Positions 43,021 to 51,902 of a stretch of 64,000 nucleotides of DNA are shown one piece after another. Every line of letters begins with the position of its first letter. The stretch's first letter is position 1. The notes beneath the pieces were generated by a model that was not told the origin of the DNA, did no database searches, and saw nothing but the letters and a program-made list of their open reading frames with translations. Position numbers and translations under genes: made by a program. Origin of the DNA: Chryseosolibacter sp964551035 (lineage in GTDB: Bacteria; Bacteroidota; Bacteroidia; Cytophagales; Cyclobacteriaceae); assembly GCA_964551035.1 (NCBI GenBank), contig CAZKBK010000013.1:1-64000 (forward strand), in the 5' to 3' direction.

Positions 43021-44331
43021 TTACTTGTCCAGCAATTCAACGAGGAGTTTGCTAAACTGCGCGTAATCGGAACCCGAGGGGATCGTAATTTTCCGACGCG
43101 AAAGGAAGGCCGCGAGCCTTTGCGGGAGGTGGACCTCCACGTCGAGGGTTTCTCCGACCACCTCCCGGAATTTTCCCGGGTGGGCCGTCTCCAGGAAAAC
43201 AGTGCGATACGGTTTCCCCGCCTGCGAGAGAAACCGTTCAAGGGCGCCGTAGGCAACGGCACCGTGGGGATCAAGCGTATATCCACGGCGTGCGTAAACA
43301 CGCCGCATGACCTCACGCGTTTCACCATCGCTAAGCGCGAAGGCGGCGAGTTCGTTCTTCAACGCTGCCGGATCCGGGTGGTACAGGTCCAACATCCGGA
43401 AAAAATTGCTCGGATTTCCAACGTCCATCGCATTGGAGATCGTTTGTCGCGAAGCCCGCGGTTTAAATACGGATGTCGCCAGGAACTCCGGCACGACATC
43501 ATTCGAATTCGTGGCCACTATGAACTTCTCCACGGGTAGTCCCATCCGCCTGGCGATCAGTCCCGCAGTGAGGTTACCAAAATTCCCGCTGGGAACGGCG
43601 ACGGCAATAGGCAGGTCGTCAGGGGCTAACTGCGCATAAGCGTGAAAGTAATAAAACGTCTGCGGGATAAGCCGCGCAATGTTGATGGAATTTGCTGAAG
43701 TGAGCAGATAACGTCTCGTCAACCCTTCATCGGCGAAAGCCTGCTTGACGAGACGCTGGCAGTCATCGAATGTGCCCTCCACCTCGACGGCCGTTACATT
43801 TTCGCCCAGCGTCGTAAACTGTTTCTCCTGAAGATCGCTGACTTTTCCGGAAGGATACAATACCACTACCCGGGTTCCCGGCACGCCCAGGAAACCATTC
43901 GCAACGGCACTGCCCGTGTCGCCGGAGGTAGCCACCAGGATCACGATCTCTCTTTCCGCTTCACCACCAAAGTGCGCCAGCAGGCCTGACAAGAACCTTG
44001 CGCCAAAGTCCTTGAAGGCGAGCGTCGGCCCATGGAAGAGTTCCAGTGAAAAAATATTGTCGTCAACGCTGACCAGCGGCGCGTCAAATGAAACGGTATG
44101 GTCGATGATCCGGCGAAGGACATCGTCAGGAAGATCGTCGGCCAGGAGCGTTTTGGCCACCGTGAAAGCATTCTCCCTGAACGACCGTTGACGGATTTCC
44201 TGAAAGAACGAAGGTGGAAGCGTTGCGATCGTTTCCGGCATGTAAAGTCCGCCATCGGGGGCAAGCCCGCGGAGAACCGCCTCTTTCAAGGTGGCCCGAT
44301 GTGACCGGTTATTGGTGCTGTAATACTTCAT
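43021..44331 (-). CDS. thrC: Threonine synthase
   Basis: A 436-residue PLP enzyme from MKYYSTNNRSHRATLKEAV. The PLP lysine lies in GPTLAFKDFGARFL (~residue 110), with VATSGDTGSAVANGF, SANSINIARLIPQTFYYFHA and SGNFGNLTAGLIA making up the cofactor and substrate pockets. It converts O-phosphohomoserine to threonine. Its first 23 bp overlap the end of thrB, so it is translationally coupled. Last gene of thrABC. Confidence 0.97.
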   Translation of the reverse strand: MKYYSTNNRSHRATLKEAVLRGLAPDGGLYMPETIATLPPSFFQEIRQRSFRENAFTVAKTLLADDLPDDVLRRIIDHTVSFDAPLVSVDDNIFSLELFHGPTLAFKDFGARFLSGLLAHFGGEAEREIVILVATSGDTGSAVANGFLGVPGTRVVVLYPSGKVSDLQEKQFTTLGENVTAVEVEGTFDDCQRLVKQAFADEGLTRRYLLTSANSINIARLIPQTFYYFHAYAQLAPDDLPIAVAVPSGNFGNLTAGLIARRMGLPVEKFIVATNSNDVVPEFLATSVFKPRASRQTISNAMDVGNPSNFFRMLDLYHPDPAALKNELAAFALSDGETREVMRRVYARRGYTLDPHGAVAYGALERFLSQAGKPYRTVFLETAHPGKFREVVGETLDVEVHLPQRLAAFLSRRKITIPSGSDYAQFSKLLVELLDK

Positions 44332-45277
44332 GGTCCGCTGAGATGATGCGGGCACCCTCCAGGTTTAACCCCGAAACGTATACCTCGCTCTTGAGATTAA
44401 ATGCATTGAACCGGTCGGCGATCACTTTCCCCACGCGTGCGGCCTGGGTGCGCTCGCTGCACAGGGCGAAGATCGTGGGACCGGATCCGGAAATTCCACA
44501 GCCCAGGGCGCCGGCCTCCATGGCGCTCGCCTTCATGTCATCGAAGCCGGGAATCAGCAGCGAGCGCACCGGCTCGGCTACAACATCGTTCAACGACCGG
44601 CCAATCAGTCCGAAGTCACCCTTCATCAAGCCGGCCACCAGCCCGGCGATGTTACCCCATTGTTTGATGGCGTCCCTCAACGGTATGGACGTACGCAGAA
44701 TGCCACGGGAATGCTCCGTCCTTAGCTCCAGGTGAGGATGCACCAGGGTGCAGCACAGATTCTCAGGAGTGGGAATGTGCACCACGTCGAGGGGGTTGTA
44801 GTCGCGAATGAGAACAAATCCGCCCAGAAGGGACGGCGCTGCGTTGTCCGCGTGGGCGGATCCGCAAGCCACCCGTTCGGCCTCCATGGCGAAAGGCAGC
44901 AACTCCCGTCGTGTCATGGGTTGCCCGAGCAGGTGGTTTACTGCAGCCAGCGCAGCTACGGCACTCGCCGCGCTCGATCCCATGCCACTGCCCAGCGGCA
45001 AATGCTTTTCCAGTCGTATGTCGATCCCGGCATTGCTGCCCACCGCGTCCAGAAATCCCCGCACAGCAACGCCGGCGGTATTTTTGTCCACGTCGAGGGG
45101 AAGCCTGCCGTCATCACCAACAATTCCGACGATGCGCACCCCCGGTTCTGATTTACGCACGACCTCCACCACGTCAGCCGGCTGATCCACCGCAAATCCG
45201 AACACGTCGAAACCGCAGGAAACATTCGCCACCGTTGCAGGGGCTGACGCTTTTACTGACCTCAATATTTTTTTCAT
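44309..45277 (-). CDS. thrB: Homoserine kinase
   Basis: A 322-residue GHMP kinase from MKKILRSVKASAPATVANVS (a Met three codons earlier at 45286 is an alternative). The ATP-binding motif is LPLGSGMGSSAASAVAALAA (~92-111), with GCGISGSGPTIFALC as the third GHMP motif. It phosphorylates homoserine. It starts 11 bp after thrA's stop and overlaps thrC by 23 bp. Confidence 0.97.
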   Translation of the reverse strand: MKKILRSVKASAPATVANVSCGFDVFGFAVDQPADVVEVVRKSEPGVRIVGIVGDDGRLPLDVDKNTAGVAVRGFLDAVGSNAGIDIRLEKHLPLGSGMGSSAASAVAALAAVNHLLGQPMTRRELLPFAMEAERVACGSAHADNAAPSLLGGFVLIRDYNPLDVVHIPTPENLCCTLVHPHLELRTEHSRGILRTSIPLRDAIKQWGNIAGLVAGLMKGDFGLIGRSLNDVVAEPVRSLLIPGFDDMKASAMEAGALGCGISGSGPTIFALCSERTQAARVGKVIADRFNAFNLKSEVYVSGLNLEGARIISADHEVLQHQ

Positions 45278-45288
45278 CTGAGTCAAAG

Positions 45289-47736
45289 CTAACGTGAATA
45301 GTGACCAATGCGGATAACGTCGGCAAACACGCCCGCGGCGGTTACCGCTGCCCCTGCCCCCGGTCCACGGATCACCATCGGGCGGTCGTGATAGCGCTCG
45401 GTGGTCAACAGGATGATGTTGTCGCTGCCTTCCAGGGCGTAGAAGGGATGCTGGTCGCCGACCGTCCCAAGTTCCACCTTCACTTTGCCCTCGGAAAGTA
45501 CCGCCTTGTACCGAAGTTTTTCGTTTTTGCCCTCGGCGCGCGCGCGCAATTGTTCGAATGCTTCGTCATGGCGTTCCAGGCGCTGGAGGAAGGCTTCAGC
45601 CGGGATGTCCCCCAGGCAATCAACGGGGACGAGATTCTCGACGCTGATGTTTTCCAACTCAAGGTCGTGGCCGGCCTCCCGTGTGAGGATGAGCATTTTC
45701 CTCGCCACGTCCATGCCGCTGAGGTCGTCCCTGGGATCGGGTTCCGTGTAGCCGCGTGCCTTCGCCTCCTTCACGACATCGCTGAAACGTGTGCCTTTCG
45801 TGAAGGTGCTGAAAATGTAGTTCAGGGTTCCGCTCAGCACGGCCTCGATGCTCACCACTTTATCGCCACTGAGCAGGAGGTCGTTCATCGTGTTGATGAC
45901 GGGAAGGCCCGCGCCGACATTCGTCTCATAGAGAAATCGGGCACCGCGGCTGAAGGAAGTCTCCCGAAGCGCCCGGTATTTCTCCTGCGAGCCTGAGTTT
46001 GCTTTTTTGTTGGGCGTGACAATGGAGATGCTCGCCGAAAGAATGTCCTGATAATGGTCGGTCACCGCCTCACTGGAAGTGCAGTCGACGAAGATGCTGT
46101 TGGGCAGGTTCATGGCGGTCATTTTGCCCACGAACGCCTCCATTCCCATCTCCTCGCCGTCGGATTTCATGTCGTCAATACAGGTATCGAACGGCAAGCC
46201 ATCCTCATTAAAAAGCATCCGGCGCGTGTTTGCCACGGCGACGACATTAATTTCCAACGCGCTCTCCTTCGCCAGCTTCAAGCGCTGGTCGCGCACCATC
46301 CGCAGCAGCGTGCTGCCAATGAGCCCGGTCCCGACCAGGAAGAGGTGAACCAGTTTACGGTCAGACAGAAAGAACGCCTCATGTAGCGCGTTCAACGCCT
46401 TGGCTACGTCGCTGTGCCGGACCACCGCGGAAATGTTCCGTTCAGAGGACCCTTGTGCAATAGCCACGACGTTAATTCCATTTTTTCCAAGCGCCCCGAA
46501 CATTCTTCCACTGGTTCCCGGACTGTGTTTCATTCCATCCCCAACCACGGCAACAATCGACAAGTCGCCTTCGACCCTGATCTCATCGATCTCTTCATTG
46601 CGGATCTCATACTGGAACTCTTTTTCCAGCGACGCCTTCGCCAGGCTAACCTGCCTGCTGTCGATGGCGAGGCAAATGGAATGCTCCGAGGACGCCTGAC
46701 TGATGAGAATGACATTTACGGCTTCGCGTGCCAGCGCGGCAAACAACCGCATGGAAGCCCCCACCACGCCGAGCAATCCGCTCCCCTGCACGTTGAGCAG
46801 GCTAATCCCGTTCATGGATGAAATCCCCTTGATAAGCTTGCCATTCGTCGATTGCGCATGAATCAAAGTTCCTTCGACGTGGGGTTTGAATGTATTCTTT
46901 ACCCATATCGGAATGCGGTTGACCATGGCGGGTTGCATCGTTGAGGGGAAGATCACACGCGCGCCAAAATGTGAAAGTTCCATCGCCTCCTCGTAGCTCA
47001 TCTGTGGAACCGTGAAGGCCTTCCGTACCATACGCGGGTCGGCGGTCATCATGCCATCGACATCGGTCCAGATCTCCAGCGCTGCGGCATTGAGTGCCCC
47101 TGCAAAGATGGCCGCGGTGTAGTCGGAGCCGCTCCTTCCCAGGGTGGTGGTTTCACCGCTGTCGGACGAACCGATAAAGCCTGTAACGACCTGAGTCTCG
47201 CGATGCTGTTCAAAATGGATACGGATCAGCTTGTTCGTCGTTTCAAAATCGACACGCGCGTGGCCGTATTGATGATCGGTTCGGACCACACTCCGGGCGT
47301 CCAAAAAGGCCGCAGCGATGTCGCGATCCTTCATCGCCTCGGAGATGATGTAAGCCGAGAGGCGCTCACCGAAACTCATCACATAATCCAACGTGCGGGG
47401 CGTACGCTCCTTTACCAGGAAGACGCCCTGAAGAACGTCTTCAAGTTCGTTGATGGTGATCTTTACGTTCGCCAGGATACTGCTCTGCCGTTGAATACCG
47501 ATTAGTTCGCGCACCGCGTCAAGGTGGCGGCGCTGTAAGGTTTCAATCAGGTCGCGATACGAACCTTCGCCGGCGAGCGCGCGTTCGCTTGCGCGGATGA
47601 GTTGGTCGGTCACGCCGCCGAAAGCGGAAAACACAATGGCGACATCACCGTCAAGAGCGGATTTTATAATATCGATAACGGCCTTTATTCTTTCCGGCGT
47701 CGACACCGATGAGCCCCCAAATTTCAATATTTTCAT
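45289..47736 (-). CDS. thrA: Bifunctional aspartokinase/homoserine dehydrogenase I
   Basis: An 815-residue fusion. The aspartate kinase domain is at ~1-290 (MKILKFGGSSVSTPERI, GRSGSDYTAAIFAGAL), two ACT modules at ~310-460 (VNVILISQASSEHSICLAID, INVVAIAQGSSERNISAVV), and homoserine dehydrogenase at ~465-815 (LVGTGLIGSTLL, ETNVGAGLPVINTMNDLLLSG, DDLSGMDVARKMLILTREAG). It catalyses the first and third steps to threonine and is presumably inhibited by threonine through the ACT domains. It is the first structural gene of thrABC, and a Thr/Ile-rich leader ORF lies 103 bp upstream. Confidence 0.98.
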   Translation of the reverse strand: MKILKFGGSSVSTPERIKAVIDIIKSALDGDVAIVFSAFGGVTDQLIRASERALAGEGSYRDLIETLQRRHLDAVRELIGIQRQSSILANVKITINELEDVLQGVFLVKERTPRTLDYVMSFGERLSAYIISEAMKDRDIAAAFLDARSVVRTDHQYGHARVDFETTNKLIRIHFEQHRETQVVTGFIGSSDSGETTTLGRSGSDYTAAIFAGALNAAALEIWTDVDGMMTADPRMVRKAFTVPQMSYEEAMELSHFGARVIFPSTMQPAMVNRIPIWVKNTFKPHVEGTLIHAQSTNGKLIKGISSMNGISLLNVQGSGLLGVVGASMRLFAALAREAVNVILISQASSEHSICLAIDSRQVSLAKASLEKEFQYEIRNEEIDEIRVEGDLSIVAVVGDGMKHSPGTSGRMFGALGKNGINVVAIAQGSSERNISAVVRHSDVAKALNALHEAFFLSDRKLVHLFLVGTGLIGSTLLRMVRDQRLKLAKESALEINVVAVANTRRMLFNEDGLPFDTCIDDMKSDGEEMGMEAFVGKMTAMNLPNSIFVDCTSSEAVTDHYQDILSASISIVTPNKKANSGSQEKYRALRETSFSRGARFLYETNVGAGLPVINTMNDLLLSGDKVVSIEAVLSGTLNYIFSTFTKGTRFSDVVKEAKARGYTEPDPRDDLSGMDVARKMLILTREAGHDLELENISVENLVPVDCLGDIPAEAFLQRLERHDEAFEQLRARAEGKNEKLRYKAVLSEGKVKVELGTVGDQHPFYALEGSDNIILLTTERYHDRPMVIRGPGAGAAVTAAGVFADVIRIGHYSR

Positions 47737-47779
47737 TTTTCAAAATTGATCGTTTGTACGAAGGTTTGCTGAAGGCACA

Positions 47780-47800
47780 GTCTTTCTCCTGGAGACAGAC
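47780..47800 (-). promoter_or_regulatory. Inverted repeat in thr leader
   Basis: On the minus strand, GTCTgTCTCC and GGAGAaAGAC pair with one mismatch around a short loop, between the leader ORF and thrA. No U-tract follows, so its role in termination is uncertain. A compact ACGGG-GTAA-CCCGT hairpin at 47836-47849 overlaps the leader stop codon. Confidence 0.4.
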
Positions 47801-47839
47801 ACACAGGTGCACAGGGGTTGGGAATTATACGCGCACGGG

Positions 47840-47914
47840 TTACCCCGTAATGGTGGTGATGGTGGTAGGTGTATGGATTGAAACACAGGGCGAGGAAATG
47901 ACATTCCCGTGCAT
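47840..47914 (-). CDS. thrL: Threonine operon leader peptide
   Basis: A 24-codon ORF with ATG at 47914-47912 and TAA at 47842-47840, too short for normal gene calling. The peptide ends HTPTTITTITG: six Thr and two Ile in its last ten codons before Gly (Ile also at 13). This is the composition of the enterobacterial thrL peptide (TTITTTITITT), where threonyl- or isoleucyl-tRNA shortage stalls the ribosome and prevents termination. It ends 103 bp before thrA on the same strand. A classic U-tract terminator is not evident downstream, so the exact mechanism remains open. Its composition and placement make chance unlikely. Confidence 0.72.
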   Translation of the reverse strand: MHGNVISSPCVSIHTPTTITTITG

Positions 47915-48078
47915 TGAGCGAGAAGAAAAGTTTGGCCCTGTATTCATAGCGGAATCGAAATAATGAAATGCGTGAGTTGTTTGCAAAGGATTTTTTCTGA
48001 TTTTTGTGCGAACTAACATTTAGTAGCTGATCGCAATCGTTGGCGTTCGTCAGTGACTGCAACCACGCCTGAGATATT

Positions 48079-48609
48079 ATGCAACGGAAAAAATTCCCAC
48101 GCGAATCGTTTGTAAGCATGACCGAACTGGTGCTGCCGAACGACACGAATACGCTGAACAACCTGATGGGCGGCCGGCTGATGCATTGGATGGATATTGT
48201 TTCCGCGATATCAGCACAAAAACATTGCAATAACATCGTTGTCACTGCCTCGGTCGACAATATTTCTTTTCGCCATCCGATTCTCCTCGGCAACGTGGTG
48301 ACCCTCCGCGCCCGCGTGACCCGCGCGTTCAATACGTCCGTAGAAGTGCGCATCGACGTTGATGCGGAGGACATTCCCTCGGGGAAGAAAATTGACAGCA
48401 ACAGCGCGTACTTTACCTTCGTAGCCGTCGATGCTGAGGGCAAACCGGTACGTGTTCCCGAAGTTGAACCGGAAACGGCCGACGAAAAGGCCTTGTACGA
48501 TGGCGCTCTCCGAAGGCGTCAGCTTCGACTCATCCTCGGCGGTCGGATGAATCCCCAGGATGCGAATGAACTGAAATCCCTTTTCGACATCAAAAACACA
48601 CAAGCGTGA
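48079..48609 (+). CDS. Acyl-CoA thioesterase (hot-dog fold)
   Basis: A 176-residue cytosolic hot-dog thioesterase of the YciA/BFIT class. It has TLNNLMGGRLMHWMDIVSAI (helix with catalytic region), VVTASVDNISFRHPILLGNV and VTLRARVTRAFNTSVEVRID. It hydrolyses acyl-CoA; the chain-length preference is not readable. The following small gene starts at a GTG inside its last codons (GTGA overlap), so the two are coupled. Confidence 0.9.
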   Translation: MQRKKFPRESFVSMTELVLPNDTNTLNNLMGGRLMHWMDIVSAISAQKHCNNIVVTASVDNISFRHPILLGNVVTLRARVTRAFNTSVEVRIDVDAEDIPSGKKIDSNSAYFTFVAVDAEGKPVRVPEVEPETADEKALYDGALRRRQLRLILGGRMNPQDANELKSLFDIKNTQA

Positions 48610-48986
48610 GCGGGACAGCAGCACCCTTTATTTTTCAGGAGGACTTGTACGCCATTCCCGGCAGCTTTATGGTGATCCTGCGCCAACCCTGGGAAGGCTA
48701 CTCACCTGACGACAAGGACTTGCTTCAAAGAATACTCACGAAAATCAAGCAGCCCCCTGCGGCTGTGCGGATCATTTCAGGTCCGAAGTTCACCCTCGAC
48801 GAGCTTCAGAAGATGAAGCCTTCGGCCCTGCTGATCTTTGGGGCGGACGTGGAGGGCGTCAGCCCCTACCAGATCGTGCCAGCGGCACAAGGTTTTTCCG
48901 CCATCAGGGCCGACGATCTCCCGGAACTGGATCAGGAGAGAAAAAAGCGTCTCTGGGTAGGTCTTCGTGAGATGTTCGGCGTATGA
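48606..48986 (+). CDS. Conserved-looking small protein, unknown
   Basis: A 126-residue protein starting at GTG 48606, overlapping the thioesterase stop. It shows a compact alpha/beta pattern (FMVILRQPWEGYSPDD, QPPAAVRIISGPKFTLDEL, PSALLIFGADVEGVSPYQIV) and a basic C-terminal helix. No signal peptide or membrane helix. I do not recognise the family. The overlap with a thioesterase may only reflect operon packing. Confidence 0.6.
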   Translation: MSGTAAPFIFQEDLYAIPGSFMVILRQPWEGYSPDDKDLLQRILTKIKQPPAAVRIISGPKFTLDELQKMKPSALLIFGADVEGVSPYQIVPAAQGFSAIRADDLPELDQERKKRLWVGLREMFGV

Positions 48987-49019
48987 GCACCCGCCACCGG
49001 TCAGAAGGGGGATGGATTG

Positions 49020-49050
49020 TTTGGCCGTTTTTAGACTTATCCTATCTTTG
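49020..49050 (+). promoter_or_regulatory. hppA promoter
   Basis: TTTG at 49020-49023 and TATCTTTG at 49043-49050, separated by 19 bp, match the Bacteroidota consensus closely. Transcription should start near 49055, leaving a 5' UTR of about 70 nt. Confidence 0.75.
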
Positions 49051-49063
49051 CGCAAATTTTGAG

Positions 49064-49089
49064 CCATCCGAACGTGAGGATGGTTTTTT
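49064..49089 (+). terminator. Terminator-like hairpin in hppA leader
   Basis: CCATCC / GGATGG with an 8-nt loop, followed directly by six T. It lies downstream of the promoter at 49020-49050 and 33 bp upstream of the hppA start, so it could stop the upstream operon, attenuate hppA, or both. Confidence 0.6.
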
Positions 49090-49122
49090 AACGAATATCC
49101 AGATCCCAAAATATTCAAGACA

Positions 49123-51309
49123 ATGGACAGCATAGTATATATCATCCCGGCATTGGGTGTGGTAGGCCTGATCGCGATGGCGATCAAATCGGCATGGGTG
49201 AACAAGCAGGATGCAGGCGATGCTAAAATGCAGGAACTCGCGGGCTACATCGCCCGTGGCGCCATGGCCTTCCTAAGGCAGGAATGGAAAGTGCTTGCCT
49301 ACTTTGCCGTCATCGCAGCCATCCTGCTCGGCTGGTCCGGTACGCTGGTGGAAGATTCGCATCCGCTGATCGCCGTGGCCTTCCTGATCGGCGCCGTGCT
49401 GTCGGGCGTGGCCGGTTACATCGGAATGAAGATCGCCACACGCGCGAACGTCCGTACCACACATGCTGCCCGCTCGAGTCTTGCAAAAGCCTTACGGGTG
49501 TCGTTTACCGGCGGCTCGGTTATGGGCATCGGCGTGGCAGGCCTGGCCGTCCTCGGCCTGGGTGGACTGTTCATCGTTTTCTTTAACATCTTCGTTCCCG
49601 AAGGCGCCGCAGCGGTAGGGGTAGATATGAAGCGCGCCATTGAAGTACTGGCAGGTTTCTCGCTGGGCGCGGAATCGATCGCGCTCTTTGCGCGTGTCGG
49701 CGGCGGCATTTATACGAAAGCCGCGGACGTCGGCGCGGACCTGGTTGGAAAAGTTGAAGCCGGCATTCCCGAAGATGACGTAAGGAATCCGGCCACGATC
49801 GCCGATAACGTCGGCGATAACGTCGGCGACGTTGCCGGCATGGGCGCCGACCTCTTTGGGTCTTACGTGGCGACCATCCTCGCGACCATGGTGTTGGGCC
49901 AGGAGATCGATGCCAGCGCAGACCGGTTCGGCGGGCTGTCTCCGGTGCTCCTACCCATGCTGATTGCGGGTATGGGCCTGGTATTCTCAATCGTGGGAAC
50001 ATGGTTCGTCAGAATCACCAAAGAAACAGACAGCGTTCAGCGTGCGCTGAATATCGGTAACTGGTCATCCATCGTGCTTACGGCCATCGCCTCCTACTTT
50101 GTGGTCATTTACCTCCTGCCGGAGACATTAACCCATCGCGGCACCACGTTCACATCGACCGACGTATATATTGCCATCATTATTGGTCTTGTGGTCGGTA
50201 CGCTGATGAGCATGATCACCGAATACTACACGGCCATGGGCAAACGACCGGTGCTCTCTATCGTACAGCGCTCCGGCACAGGGCACGCCACCAACATTAT
50301 CGGCGGCTTGTCTGTGGGCATGGAATCGACAGTGCTGCCCATCCTGGTGCTCGCTGCGGGCATTCTCGGATCATTTGAATTTGCCGGCCTCTACGGCGTG
50401 GCCATTGCCGCCGCAGGCATGATGGCTACCACGGCGATGCAGTTGGCCATCGACGCGTTCGGCCCCATTGCCGACAACGCCGGCGGTATTGCCGAGATGA
50501 GCCAGTTACCCGAAGAAGTACGACACCGCACCGACAACCTCGACGCAGTGGGAAATACCACGGCGGCTACCGGTAAGGGTTTCGCCATCGCATCGGCGGC
50601 ATTGACCTCCCTGGCGTTGTTTGCCGCGTTCGTCGGCGTTTCCGGAATCACCGCCATCGACATTTACAAAGCCCCTGTGCTTGCCGGACTTTTCGTCGGC
50701 GGCATGATCCCTTTTATCTTCTCTTCCCTGGCCATAGCCGCGGTGGGCAAGGCTGCCATGGATATGGTGAACGAAGTACGCCGCCAGTTCCGGGAAATCC
50801 CCGGCATCATGGAATACAAGGCCAAGCCGGAGTATGAAAAATGCGTGGCCATCTCCACAAAAGCGTCCATTCGTGAAATGATCGCACCAGGTGCGCTCGC
50901 CCTTCTGGTGCCTGTAATTGTTGGATTTGCCTTCGGTCCGGAAGTATTGGGCGGACTCCTCGCGGGCGTGACGGTCTCCGGCGTGTTGATGGGCATCTTC
51001 CAATCCAACGCGGGCGGTGCCTGGGACAACGCCAAGAAGTCGTTCGAAAAGGGCGTCAACATCGATGGGCAGATGTATTATAAGAAGTCTGAACCGCACA
51101 AGGCATCCGTGACCGGCGACACTGTCGGCGACCCTTTCAAGGACACCTCCGGTCCTTCCATGAACATCCTTATCAAACTCACTTCCATTGTGGCTTTGAT
51201 CATTGCACCCCATATTTCCGAAGTTGACCACGATAAACCGCAGGATGAGCGAATCGGAAAAGTGACGACAGCATGGCATAGCGATGCTCAGGCAGACGCC
51301 GCGGAATAA
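49123..51309 (+). CDS. hppA: Membrane-bound pyrophosphatase (K+-dependent type)
   Basis: A 728-residue H+- or Na+-pumping pyrophosphatase with about 16 membrane helices. The pyrophosphate-binding motifs are GGGIYTKAADVGADLVGKVE (residues ~195-214), DNVGDNVGDVAGMGADLFGS and the C-terminal NAGGAWDNAKK. GNTTAATGKGFAI has Ala where K+-independent enzymes have Lys, which indicates a K+-dependent enzyme. Whether it pumps H+ or Na+ cannot be decided by eye. It couples cytoplasmic PPi hydrolysis to ion export across the inner membrane. Monocistronic, with its own promoter and a strong terminator. Confidence 0.97.
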   Translation: MDSIVYIIPALGVVGLIAMAIKSAWVNKQDAGDAKMQELAGYIARGAMAFLRQEWKVLAYFAVIAAILLGWSGTLVEDSHPLIAVAFLIGAVLSGVAGYIGMKIATRANVRTTHAARSSLAKALRVSFTGGSVMGIGVAGLAVLGLGGLFIVFFNIFVPEGAAAVGVDMKRAIEVLAGFSLGAESIALFARVGGGIYTKAADVGADLVGKVEAGIPEDDVRNPATIADNVGDNVGDVAGMGADLFGSYVATILATMVLGQEIDASADRFGGLSPVLLPMLIAGMGLVFSIVGTWFVRITKETDSVQRALNIGNWSSIVLTAIASYFVVIYLLPETLTHRGTTFTSTDVYIAIIIGLVVGTLMSMITEYYTAMGKRPVLSIVQRSGTGHATNIIGGLSVGMESTVLPILVLAAGILGSFEFAGLYGVAIAAAGMMATTAMQLAIDAFGPIADNAGGIAEMSQLPEEVRHRTDNLDAVGNTTAATGKGFAIASAALTSLALFAAFVGVSGITAIDIYKAPVLAGLFVGGMIPFIFSSLAIAAVGKAAMDMVNEVRRQFREIPGIMEYKAKPEYEKCVAISTKASIREMIAPGALALLVPVIVGFAFGPEVLGGLLAGVTVSGVLMGIFQSNAGGAWDNAKKSFEKGVNIDGQMYYKKSEPHKASVTGDTVGDPFKDTSGPSMNILIKLTSIVALIIAPHISEVDHDKPQDERIGKVTTAWHSDAQADAAE

Positions 51310-51331
51310 CCAAATTTAAAACAGCAACAAG

Positions 51332-51357
51332 GCCCCGGATACCGGGGCTTTTTTTAT
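51332..51357 (+). terminator. hppA terminator
   Basis: GCCCCGG-ATA-CCGGGGC stem followed by nine T. Confidence 0.92.
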
Positions 51358-51380
51358 TTTTGACCATAAGCCGCGTCTCT

Positions 51381-51803
51381 ATGAAGGTGTTTCTCTGTTT
51401 TTTGGTCGCGATGCCCCTCATGGCAATGGGTCAGTTAGTCACCGGCAAATGGATCACCATTGACGATGAGACGGCGCGCGAAAAGTCCATCGTCGAGATC
51501 TATGAAAGGGGCGGCAAATATTTCGGTAAAGTCGTCAGCATCTTTCCCGGAGAGGGCGTCGATACCGACCCTGTCTGCGACGAATGTTCTGAAGATGACC
51601 CGCGCTACAACAAGAAGGTCATCGGCATGGAGATCATCAAAGACCTGGAAAGGTCAGGCAGTGAGTACGCCGATGGAACCATTCTTGATCCGGAAATTGG
51701 CCGGGTCTACCGCTGCAAGATCTGGGTCGATGGCGACAAGTTGAACGTAAGGGGCTATTGGGGACCGTTTTTCAGGACGCAGACCTGGAAGCGGGCGCGG
51801 TGA
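51381..51803 (+). CDS. DUF2147 exported protein
   Basis: A 140-residue protein with a signal peptide (MKVFLCFLVAMPLMAMGQ) and a DUF2147 domain: GKWITIDDETAREKSIVEIY, GGKYFGKVVSIFPGEG, then CDECSEDDPRYNKKVIGMEI and the end YWGPFFRTQTWKR. The family forms a small lipocalin-like barrel of unknown function in the periplasm. The start at ATG 51381 gives a normal signal peptide; an upstream in-frame Met is unlikely. Confidence 0.88.
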   Translation: MKVFLCFLVAMPLMAMGQLVTGKWITIDDETAREKSIVEIYERGGKYFGKVVSIFPGEGVDTDPVCDECSEDDPRYNKKVIGMEIIKDLERSGSEYADGTILDPEIGRVYRCKIWVDGDKLNVRGYWGPFFRTQTWKRAR

Positions 51804-51902
51804 ATCCCTGTGAATGCCGTATTCTTCCGATAAACAATCATTAAAATGTAATAAACGGGGTTACAAACCCGCGCAAAAATGGTATACAAGGCGAGCTCAT
51901 CC

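Larger units (their letters stand above)
47737..48078. other. Divergent regulatory spacer thrA / thioesterase
   Basis: About 340 bp with the thr leader ORF and its hairpins on the minus strand (47740-47914) and, beyond them, AT-rich sequence to the thioesterase ATG. Read in another frame, the leader gives a run of five His, which is the reason a long minus-strand ORF seems to cross the area; I do not regard that as coding. Confidence 0.6.

Noticed and set aside
45301..45996. 231-codon plus-strand ORF opposite thrA
   Set aside because: Shadow of the homoserine dehydrogenase domain.
47733..48443. Minus-strand ORF with a His run (YHHHHHYG) over the thr leader
   Set aside because: The His run is the Thr/Ile leader read in another frame; upstream it is antisense to the thioesterase.
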